This document shows, piece by piece, positions 1 through 6,239 of a stretch of DNA of 20,490 bases. Below the pieces are notes generated by a model. That model was not told the origin of the DNA and did not search any database. It saw only the letters and a list, made by a program, of their open reading frames with translations. Positions within the stretch are counted from its first letter, which is position 1; each line of letters starts with the position of its first letter. The stretch spans positions 1-20,490 of the forward strand of contig NZ_CAUCSQ010000068.1 in NCBI RefSeq assembly GCF_958445495.1, in the 5' to 3' direction. Source of the DNA: an uncultured Bacteroides sp. Its GTDB lineage: Bacteria; Bacteroidota; Bacteroidia; Bacteroidales; Bacteroidaceae. The position numbers and the translations under genes were made by a program.

Positions 1-8
1 TCATCAAT

Positions 9-1271
9 ATGGAATTAAAAAGAGTGGTAGTAACAGGCCTTGGCGCCATTACTCCTGTTGGCAACGGTGTACCTGAATTCTGGGAAAACCTAGTGAACGG
101 GGTTAGTGGAGCAGGGCCTATTACTCATTTTGATGCGTCGCTATTCAAGACCCGGTTCGCATGTGAAGTAAAAAACTTCGACGTAACGAAATATATCGAC
201 CGTAAGGAAGCAAGAAAAATGGATTTGTATACCCAATACGCCATTGCCGTTGCTAAAGAGGCAGTAGCTGATTCCGGTCTTGATGTAGAAAAAGAAGACT
301 TAAATAGAATCGGCGTAATCTTTGGCGCCGGTATCGGTGGCATACATACATTTGAGGAAGAAGTAGGTAACTACTACACCCGTCAGGAAATGGGTCCGAA
401 ATTCAATCCGTTCTTCATCCCGAAGATGATTTCGGATATTGCAGCCGGACAGATTTCCATCATGTATGGTTTCCACGGTCCTAACTACGCGACTTGTTCA
501 GCATGTGCAACTTCAACCAATGCCATTGCAGACGCTTTCAACCTGATTCGTCTGGGCAAAGCGAATGTAATCGTGTCCGGCGGTTCGGAAGCGGCTATCT
601 TCCCCGCAGGAGTAGGCGGTTTCAATGCAATGCATGCTCTATCGACCCGCAACGACGAGCCGGGTAAAGCTTCACGCCCGTTCAGCGCAAGCCGTGACGG
701 TTTCGTAATGGGTGAAGGCGGCGGTTGCCTGATTCTGGAAGAACTGGAACACGCAAAAGCCCGCGGTGCGAAAATCTATGCGGAAGTAGCCGGCGTAGGC
801 ATGTCTGCAGACGCACATCACCTGACAGCTTCCCATCCGGAAGGACTCGGAGCCAAGCTCGTGATGATGAACGCGCTGGAAGATGCGGAAATGGACCCGA
901 AAGAAGTAGACTACATTAATGTACACGGTACATCTACTCCGGTCGGTGATATTTCAGAGGCAAAAGCCATTAAAGAAGTATTCGGCGAACATGCTTTCGA
1001 ACTGAACATCAGTTCGACAAAATCAATGACAGGCCACTTGCTGGGCGCCGCCGGTGCGGTAGAATCAATTGCAAGTATCCTCGCTATCAAAGACGGCATT
1101 GTTCCTCCGACTATCAACCATGAAGAAGGTGACAACGACGAGAATATCGACTATAACCTTAATTTCACGTTCAATAAAGCACAGAAACGCGAAGTTAACG
1201 TTGCCCTGTCCAACACATTCGGATTTGGCGGTCATAATGCGTGCGTTATCTTCAAAAAATACGCTGAGTAA
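9..1271 (+). CDS. fabF: Beta-ketoacyl-[ACP] synthase II (KAS II, FabF)
   Basis: This is a condensing enzyme of type II fatty acid synthesis. It elongates acyl-ACP with malonyl-ACP in the cytoplasm. The 420-aa protein has the usual FabF length and a complete thiolase fold. The nucleophile is Cys166 (in CSACATS), with His306 (VHGTSTP), Lys338 and His343 (STKSMTGH). These are shifted by +3 from the E. coli FabF residues C163, H303, K335 and H340. The C-terminal NTFGFGGHN glycine-rich loop is present. The ATG lies only 8 bp inside the window, so the promoter is outside it; in Bacteroides acpP usually sits directly upstream (established context, not seen here). rnc starts 4 nt after the stop, so the two are probably co-transcribed. 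Identification is secure; FabF rather than FabB follows from overall similarity and the C-H-H motifs. Confidence 0.97.
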   Translation: MELKRVVVTGLGAITPVGNGVPEFWENLVNGVSGAGPITHFDASLFKTRFACEVKNFDVTKYIDRKEARKMDLYTQYAIAVAKEAVADSGLDVEKEDLNRIGVIFGAGIGGIHTFEEEVGNYYTRQEMGPKFNPFFIPKMISDIAAGQISIMYGFHGPNYATCSACATSTNAIADAFNLIRLGKANVIVSGGSEAAIFPAGVGGFNAMHALSTRNDEPGKASRPFSASRDGFVMGEGGGCLILEELEHAKARGAKIYAEVAGVGMSADAHHLTASHPEGLGAKLVMMNALEDAEMDPKEVDYINVHGTSTPVGDISEAKAIKEVFGEHAFELNISSTKSMTGHLLGAAGAVESIASILAIKDGIVPPTINHEEGDNDENIDYNLNFTFNKAQKREVNVALSNTFGFGGHNACVIFKKYAE

Positions 1272-1275
1272 AATC

Positions 1276-2277
1276 GTGTTACGAAATCAGATAGATAAGA
1301 TAAGGCTCTTGTTCCGCAAGGACAAAGAGTCTTATCTTTGTTTTTATCGGATACTCGGTTTCTATCCCCGTAACATCCAGCTTTACGAACAGGCGCTCTT
1401 GCATAAGTCGTCTTCCATACGTTCAGACCAAGGACGGCCGTTAAACAATGAACGCCTGGAATTCCTGGGCGACGCAATCCTCGACGCCATCGTGGGGGAT
1501 ATCGTCTACAATCGCTTCGAAGGGAAACGGGAAGGTTTTCTGACAAACACACGTTCCAAGATTGTGCAACGGGAAACGTTAAACAAACTCGCCGTAGAAA
1601 TCGGGTTGGATAAACTTATCAAATACTCCACACGTTCTTCCTCCCACAACAGTTACATGTACGGCAATGCTTTCGAAGCATTCATCGGAGCGATTTATCT
1701 CGACCAGGGATATGAACGCTGCAAACAATTCATGGAGCAGCGAATCATCAACCGATATATCGATCTGGACAAGATTTCCCGCAAAGAGGTAAATTTCAAG
1801 TCCAAGCTGATAGAATGGAGCCAGAAAAGCAAAATGGAAGTTTCATTCGAACTGATAGAACAGTTCCTCGACCATGACAGCAATCCCGTATTCCAGACAG
1901 AAGTACGCATCGAAGGACTTCCGGCAGGAACCGGAACGGGGTATTCCAAAAAGGAGTCCCAGCAAAATGCAGCTCAGATGGCTATAAAAAAAGTCAAGGA
2001 CCCTCTATTCATATCAACGGTCAACGAAATCAAAATGCAACAATCACTAACGGCTGAACCTGCACCGGAGACAGATGCAAGTTGTGCAGAAAATGCACAA
2101 CTTCAAAACATATCGGAAGAAAGCGGATACACCCCCGAAACCGCGACGGGCTCCGTCACCGAAGTCTCTGCCGAAACACCTAACCGAAACAAATCCCCAT
2201 ACGGCGTCCCTGAACCACCAAATCATGTTCTTCAGTCACCAGTTTCAGTTTCCCCGCCACCTCTTCCAGAGGAGTAG
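1276..2277 (+). CDS. rnc: Ribonuclease III with long C-terminal tail
   Basis: This is a double-strand-specific endoribonuclease for rRNA and mRNA processing. The GTG start at 1276, 4 nt after the fabF stop, is chosen because the conserved family sequence begins there (LRNQIDKIRLL). In-frame codons further upstream lie inside fabF and encode nothing recognisable. The product is 333 aa. The signature NERLEFLGDAIL spans 58-69, with metal ligands Glu62 and Asp66. The second metal motif reads GNAFEA (130-135), with Glu134 present but Asn131 where most RNase III proteins have Asp (E. coli D114). The dsRNA-binding domain is at about 173-240. Residues after about 245 form a Pro/Thr/Ser/Glu-rich tail of roughly 88 aa, much longer than in the E. 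coli enzyme (226 aa in total). The last 98 bp overlap the 3' end of pfkA on the other strand. Confidence 0.93.
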   Translation: MLRNQIDKIRLLFRKDKESYLCFYRILGFYPRNIQLYEQALLHKSSSIRSDQGRPLNNERLEFLGDAILDAIVGDIVYNRFEGKREGFLTNTRSKIVQRETLNKLAVEIGLDKLIKYSTRSSSHNSYMYGNAFEAFIGAIYLDQGYERCKQFMEQRIINRYIDLDKISRKEVNFKSKLIEWSQKSKMEVSFELIEQFLDHDSNPVFQTEVRIEGLPAGTGTGYSKKESQQNAAQMAIKKVKDPLFISTVNEIKMQQSLTAEPAPETDASCAENAQLQNISEESGYTPETATGSVTEVSAETPNRNKSPYGVPEPPNHVLQSPVSVSPPPLPEE

Positions 2278-3190
2278 AAACAATCGTATTCCCTTTTAAT
2301 GCAACCATGCGCCCAAATGCCCCGTCGGCTATCAGTTCTGTCGCATGCCCGCCCATCCGGGTAGAAAGATTACGGTCAAAAGGAGTAGGAGAACCACCTC
2401 GCTGGATATACCCTAACACAGTTTCACGAGTTTCAATCCCTGTTTCATATTCGATTTCCTGGGCAATATACTCCGCCGCTCTCTTACGTCCGTCCGTTTT
2501 AATGCCTTCCGCAACCACAACAATGGAATACGGCTTTCCTTTTTTAAGCCTTTTCAAAATAGTATCCCCGACATTCCGGATATTATAAGGAATTTCAGGA
2601 ACAAGAATCACGTCACCTCCCCCCGCCATACCGGAGTATAAGGCAATCCAGCCCGCCTTATGCCCCATGACCTCAATCACCATCACCCTTTTATGTGAAC
2701 TAGCCGTAGAATGCAGCCGGTCAATCGCGTCCGTAGCGATGCTTACGGCCGAATCGAAACCGAAAGAGATGTCCGTACCCCAAATATCATTATCAATGGT
2801 TTTGGGCACAGACACGATATTGACTCCCATCGCGGCAAACTTGGCTGCCGTCTTTTGCGTTCCGTTTCCTCCGATACAAACGACACAATCCAGTCCCAGT
2901 TCCCGGATATTCCGGAGAATCAGGGACGGTTTGTCAACATCCGATACAACGCCGCCCTTTTTAAAAGGCTTCTCACGGGAAGTTCCCAACATGGTCCCGC
3001 CAAGATTCAGCAAACCGGAAAGGGATTTATCCGTAATCGGCTCCACATCCTTAGTCAGCAGCCCCTGGAAACCGCTGTGAATACCTGTCACTTCCATCCC
3101 ATAATAATTGATGGCAGTTTTACACACGCCACGAATCGTAGCATTTATACCGGGACAGTCGCCTCCGGAAGTTAAGATTCCAATTCTCAT
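2180..3190 (-). CDS. pfkA: 6-phosphofructokinase (PfkA family, GGNG/Lys130 type)
   Basis: This enzyme phosphorylates fructose 6-phosphate to the 1,6-bisphosphate in glycolysis. At 336 aa it has the length of short bacterial PFKs. Visible motifs are GGDCPGINATIRG (9-21), CIGGNG (105-110), the catalytic PKTIDND (129-135, base Asp133), MGHKAGWIA (175-183) and YIQRGGSPTPFDR (261-273). Gly110 corresponds to E. coli Gly104, which is typical of ATP users. Lys130 in PKTIDND corresponds to E. coli Gly124 and is typical of pyrophosphate-dependent or mixed-type PFKs. The Asp of GGDG that helps bind Mg-ATP is Asn109 here. The phosphoryl donor therefore cannot be read from the sequence. The ATG at 3190 begins MRIGILTSGG, the normal N-terminus. 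The 3' end overlaps rnc tail-to-tail. Confidence 0.93.
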   Translation of the reverse strand: MRIGILTSGGDCPGINATIRGVCKTAINYYGMEVTGIHSGFQGLLTKDVEPITDKSLSGLLNLGGTMLGTSREKPFKKGGVVSDVDKPSLILRNIRELGLDCVVCIGGNGTQKTAAKFAAMGVNIVSVPKTIDNDIWGTDISFGFDSAVSIATDAIDRLHSTASSHKRVMVIEVMGHKAGWIALYSGMAGGGDVILVPEIPYNIRNVGDTILKRLKKGKPYSIVVVAEGIKTDGRKRAAEYIAQEIEYETGIETRETVLGYIQRGGSPTPFDRNLSTRMGGHATELIADGAFGRMVALKGNTIVSTPLEEVAGKLKLVTEEHDLVVQGRRMGICFG

Positions 3191-3260
3191 TGTCGCATTT
3201 TTTAGTCAAAAATTCGGGGATTGCATGAAAGTCGTCAATTTTTAACGATTATTTCCGTCG

Positions 3261-3268
3261 TAAAGATA
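3261..3268 (-). promoter_or_regulatory. Possible pfkA -7 box (imperfect)
   Basis: Read on the minus strand this is TATCTTTA, one base off the Bacteroides -7 consensus TAnnTTTG, about 70 nt upstream of the pfkA ATG. No matching -33 TTTG was seen. This is a weak call made because pfkA needs a promoter in the 137-bp divergent gap. Confidence 0.3.
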
Positions 3269-3288
3269 GGAAAAAAAGATAAATAAGT

Positions 3289-3296
3289 TACTTTTG
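3289..3296 (+). promoter_or_regulatory. -7 promoter box for the GH3-family gene
   Basis: TACTTTTG matches the Bacteroides primary-sigma -7 consensus TAnnTTTG. It ends 31 nt before the ATG at 3328. The -33 element is not obvious in the preceding A-rich stretch. Confidence 0.6.
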
Positions 3297-3327
3297 CACG
3301 ACTAAACATTATTATGTTAAAGCAGAA

Positions 3328-4836
3328 ATGAATATTACAAAAATTATTAGTAAGACTTTTGATTCCCGTTTAAAACAGATAGACCTATATGCTACTCAAG
3401 CCGGCGAGATACAGCACCGTGTACTAAACCGCCTGGTACATCAGGCTGCCCGGACAGAATGGGGAAAAAAGTATGACTATGCTTCCATCCGTAACTATGA
3501 AGATTTCAGAAAACGTGTTCCAATTCAGACGTACGAAGAAATCAAACCTTATGTGGAACGTTTACGGGCGGGAGAACAAAATCTGCTTTGGCCATCGGAA
3601 ATCCGTTGGTTTGCCAAATCATCAGGAACAACCAACGACAAAAGCAAATTCCTTCCAGTCAGCAAGGAAGCGCTGGAAGACATTCATTACAGAGGAGGGA
3701 AAGATGCTGCCGCACTCTATTTCCGTATCAATCCGGACAGCCGTTTTTTCTCAGGGAAAGGATTGATTTTGGGAGGTAGCCACAGTCCGAACCTTAATTC
3801 TAACCACAGTCTGGTAGGCGACTTATCCGCCATCCTGATTCAAAATGTCAGTCCGCTCATTAACTTTATCCGCGTTCCCAGCAAAAAAATCGCATTAATG
3901 AGCGAATGGGAGACCAAAATAGAAGCGATTGCGAACAGTACCATTCCGGTCAACGTCACAAGCTTATCCGGCGTACCGTCCTGGATGCTGGTACTTATCA
4001 AACGTATCCTCGAAAAAACAGGAAAACAGACCCTGGAGGAAGTCTGGCCGAACCTGGAAGTTTTCTTTCACGGCGGGGTAGCTTTCACCCCTTACCGCGA
4101 ACAATACAAACAGGTGATTCATTCGGAAAAGATGCATTATGTAGAAACCTATAATGCTTCCGAAGGATATTTCGGAACACAGAACGAGCTTTCCGACCCT
4201 GCCATGCTACTGATGATTGACTACGGAATCTTCTACGAATTCATTCCGCTGGAAGAGGTCGGCAAAGAGAACCCGCGCGCTTACTGCCTTGAAGAAGTAG
4301 AACTGAATAAGAATTATGCAATGGTGATCTCCACCTCCTGCGGTTTATGGAGGTATATGATTGGCGATACGGTAAAATTCACAAGAAAGAATCCCTATAA
4401 ATTTATCATTACAGGACGTACGAAACATTTCATCAATGCTTTCGGCGAAGAACTGATTGTCGACAATGCCGAAAAAGGACTGGCAAAAGCTTGTACGGAA
4501 ACCGGTGCACAAGTCAGCGACTATTCCGCTGCGCCGGTATTTATGGACGAGCATGCCAAATGCCGCCACCAATGGCTGATAGAATTTGCCAGGATGCCGG
4601 ATTCCATAGAAAAATTCGCGACAATACTGGATACCACATTGAAAGAAGTAAACTCCGATTATGAGGCCAAACGCTGGAAAGACATCGCTCTGCAACCGTT
4701 GGAAGTCATTGTTGCACGACGGGGACTATTCCACGACTGGCTGGCGCAGAAAGGGAAATTGGGAGGACAGCACAAAATTCCCAGACTAAGCAATACACGG
4801 GAATATATAGAAGAGATGTTAACGCTGAATAAGTAG
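3328..4836 (+). CDS. GH3 auxin-responsive-promoter family protein (acyl-adenylating enzyme, substrate unknown)
   Basis: This is a 502-aa cytoplasmic protein of the GH3 family. In plants the family (JAR1 and relatives) adenylates jasmonate, auxin or benzoates and transfers the acyl group to amino acids. The bacterial substrate is unknown. Nucleotide-binding motifs are in the right order: KSSGTTNDKSK (97-107, phosphate-binding loop), YNASEGYFG (275-283), WRYMIGDTVKFT (341-352) and ITGRTKHFINAFGEEL (361-376). The last resembles the hinge between the large domain and the C-terminal lid. No signal peptide or membrane segment is seen. The gene stands alone, divergent from pfkA and convergent with mnmA, with its own promoter box and probable terminator. 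The context gives no pathway. Family assignment is firm; naming an acid or amine substrate would be a guess. Confidence 0.88.
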   Translation: MNITKIISKTFDSRLKQIDLYATQAGEIQHRVLNRLVHQAARTEWGKKYDYASIRNYEDFRKRVPIQTYEEIKPYVERLRAGEQNLLWPSEIRWFAKSSGTTNDKSKFLPVSKEALEDIHYRGGKDAAALYFRINPDSRFFSGKGLILGGSHSPNLNSNHSLVGDLSAILIQNVSPLINFIRVPSKKIALMSEWETKIEAIANSTIPVNVTSLSGVPSWMLVLIKRILEKTGKQTLEEVWPNLEVFFHGGVAFTPYREQYKQVIHSEKMHYVETYNASEGYFGTQNELSDPAMLLMIDYGIFYEFIPLEEVGKENPRAYCLEEVELNKNYAMVISTSCGLWRYMIGDTVKFTRKNPYKFIITGRTKHFINAFGEELIVDNAEKGLAKACTETGAQVSDYSAAPVFMDEHAKCRHQWLIEFARMPDSIEKFATILDTTLKEVNSDYEAKRWKDIALQPLEVIVARRGLFHDWLAQKGKLGGQHKIPRLSNTREYIEEMLTLNK

Positions 4837-4842
4837 GGCGGC

Positions 4843-4891
4843 AACCGGTTCATAGTATAACGAGAAATTGATTATAAACCGGTTTATTATT
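4843..4891 (+). terminator. Probable Rho-independent terminator after the GH3-family gene
   Basis: AACCGGTT at 4843-4850 pairs with AACCGGTT at 4877-4884. The stem continues inward after one mismatch (4852-4856 with 4871-4875, including one G-U), leaving a 14-nt loop. A T-rich run (TTATTATT) follows at 4885-4891. It starts 7 nt after the GH3 stop codon. The rest of the gap to the mnmA stop at 5027 shows no further clear structure. Confidence 0.5.
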
Positions 4892-5026
4892 CCATTCGAG
4901 AAAGCAGGACCCTGTTTTTCACATTTGCACTTCCACACAGCGCCCGGCATACTCCCCTTTACAATAGCAGGGAAAAAGTAACAGGCGGAAAAACATCACC
5001 CGGCTACCCACCGGAACAATGCCTAA

Positions 5027-6187
5027 TCATCCAGATGCGGCAATAATTCCCCCTCCCAATAACAATCCGTCTTTATAAAATGCGGCAGCCTGTCCCAAGG
5101 CAACGGATGTCAACGGTTCACGAAGCGCAACATGCAACAAATTATCCGTTGTCAGAGAGACAGTACAACGATTCTCCTGCTTACGATACCGTATTTTCAC
5201 GATAATGTCGGAAACTCCAAGCAAACGCTCTTCATTTACGATATTCCAATCTTTCAGCCACATCTCCGTTTTCTCCAAAGATTGAAGAGGAGCGAGCACT
5301 ATTTCATTTCTTTCCGGGAAAATCTCCTTCACAAACACTGGACGATTCAAATGCACTCCCAATCCGCGCCTCTGCCCAATGGTATAAAAAGGGTATCCTT
5401 CATGCCAAGCTATAAAATTCCCCTTTTCATCGACAAACCTGCCCCGGCTGACTATTTCGGACCCATTCTGGCTATTTCGGACCAAAGCCTGTCCGTTCCT
5501 GTCCAAAACCTCTCCGTTCCGGACCACAGCCGTCCTGTTTCCATACGAAGCTTTCTCCAACCCGGCCAACCACTTCTTCAAGAAACTCCGGTAATCCATC
5601 GGGCAAAAACAAACGCCCAAACTGTCTTTTTTAGCCGCTATTTTCCGGAACCCATGTCCGGCGGCCCAAACACGTGCCTCAACTTTCGTGATATCTCCCA
5701 TCGGCAATAACATCCTGCGGAGAATATCCTGTTTCAGTCCCCACAAAAAGAAAGTCTGATCCTTATCGGAATCGGCGGCAGACGCTATATAATAAACGCC
5801 GTCCAACTTTTTTTTCCGGACGTAATGCCCCGTAGCAATATAAAAAATCCCCATTTCATCGGCCAATCGGGCAAGCAACGGCCATTTCAGGTAATTATTG
5901 CACAAAGTACAAGGAACCGGAGTATGCCCCGCCATATATTCCCGGACAAAATATTCAATAATTTTCTTTCCGAATATCTCACGGGCATCATAAACGATAT
6001 GCCGGATTCCCAAATGTTCAGCCAGGCAGCGGGCGTCCTCCAGATACTCGGTCGACCCGTCTAATTCGTAAAAGCGGAAAGTCACCCCGGTCACCTCGTA
6101 TCCGGCTTCCAGCAACCTTATAGCGGCGACGGAACTGTCCGTTCCTCCGCTCATGCCCAACAATACCCGTTTGTTTTCTATTATCAT
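5027..6187 (-). CDS. mnmA: MnmA/TrmU-family tRNA 2-thiouridylase paralog with altered cysteine motif and an insertion
   Basis: MnmA activates U34 of certain tRNAs with ATP and inserts sulfur (2-thiouridine). The 386-aa protein has the PP-loop GMSGGTDSSVA (11-21; Thr16 where Val is usual), the ATGHY motif (118-122), KKDSLGVCF (186-194) and YTIGQRRGLGV (268-278), followed by the C-terminal beta-barrel. The catalytic loop is PVPCTLCN (90-97). Cys96 is the usual MnmA cysteine, but the Asp normally three residues before it is Cys93. The second site is GVCFC, with Cys193 and an extra Cys195. Residues about 212-248 form an insertion with a heptad repeat. Bacteroides genomes usually carry more than one MnmA copy, so this may be a specialised one. 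Its start is only 5 nt from a -7 box, which suggests a very short leader. Confidence 0.85.
   Translation of the reverse strand: MIIENKRVLLGMSGGTDSSVAAIRLLEAGYEVTGVTFRFYELDGSTEYLEDARCLAEHLGIRHIVYDAREIFGKKIIEYFVREYMAGHTPVPCTLCNNYLKWPLLARLADEMGIFYIATGHYVRKKKLDGVYYIASAADSDKDQTFFLWGLKQDILRRMLLPMGDITKVEARVWAAGHGFRKIAAKKDSLGVCFCPMDYRSFLKKWLAGLEKASYGNRTAVVRNGEVLDRNGQALVRNSQNGSEIVSRGRFVDEKGNFIAWHEGYPFYTIGQRRGLGVHLNRPVFVKEIFPERNEIVLAPLQSLEKTEMWLKDWNIVNEERLLGVSDIIVKIRYRKQENRCTVSLTTDNLLHVALREPLTSVALGQAAAFYKDGLLLGGGIIAASG
5448..5520 (-). repeat. Short tandem repeats inside the mnmA insertion
   Basis: Two repeat units lie back to back. AAAGCCTGTCCGTTCC (5484-5499) recurs with two mismatches at 5505-5520, an offset of 21 bp (7 codons). 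CTATTTCGGACC (5452-5463) recurs exactly at 5472-5483, an offset of 20 bp. On the coding strand the 21-bp unit gives RNGEVLD then RNGQALV, followed by RNSQNGS. The total insertion stays in frame. Confidence 0.75.
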
Positions 6188-6191
6188 GCTG

Positions 6192-6199
6192 CAAAATTA
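6192..6199 (-). promoter_or_regulatory. -7 promoter box for mnmA
   Basis: On the minus strand this reads TAATTTTG, matching TAnnTTTG, and ends only 4 nt before the mnmA ATG (6185-6187). If used, transcription would begin at or just before the start codon, giving a leaderless or nearly leaderless mRNA. It lies 12 bp from the divergent box at 6212-6219. Confidence 0.45.
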
Positions 6200-6211
6200 A
6201 GTATTTTCCCG

Positions 6212-6219
6212 TATCTTTG
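6212..6219 (+). promoter_or_regulatory. -7 promoter box for the SNF2 helicase gene
   Basis: TATCTTTG matches the Bacteroides TAnnTTTG consensus and lies 20 nt before the ATG at 6240. The 52-bp intergenic region serves both divergent genes. Confidence 0.65.
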
Positions 6220-6239
6220 CCAATTCAAGCCCAAAGAGA

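Noticed and set aside
1069..1275. Upstream extension of rnc into fabF from a TTG codon
   Set aside because: The extra residues are out-of-frame fabF sequence with no family similarity. The GTG at 1276, directly after the fabF stop, fits the family N-terminus.
4892..5026. Minus-strand terminator for mnmA
   Set aside because: Only 4-bp CCGG pairings were found near 5000-5015 with a short T-run after them, too weak to list.
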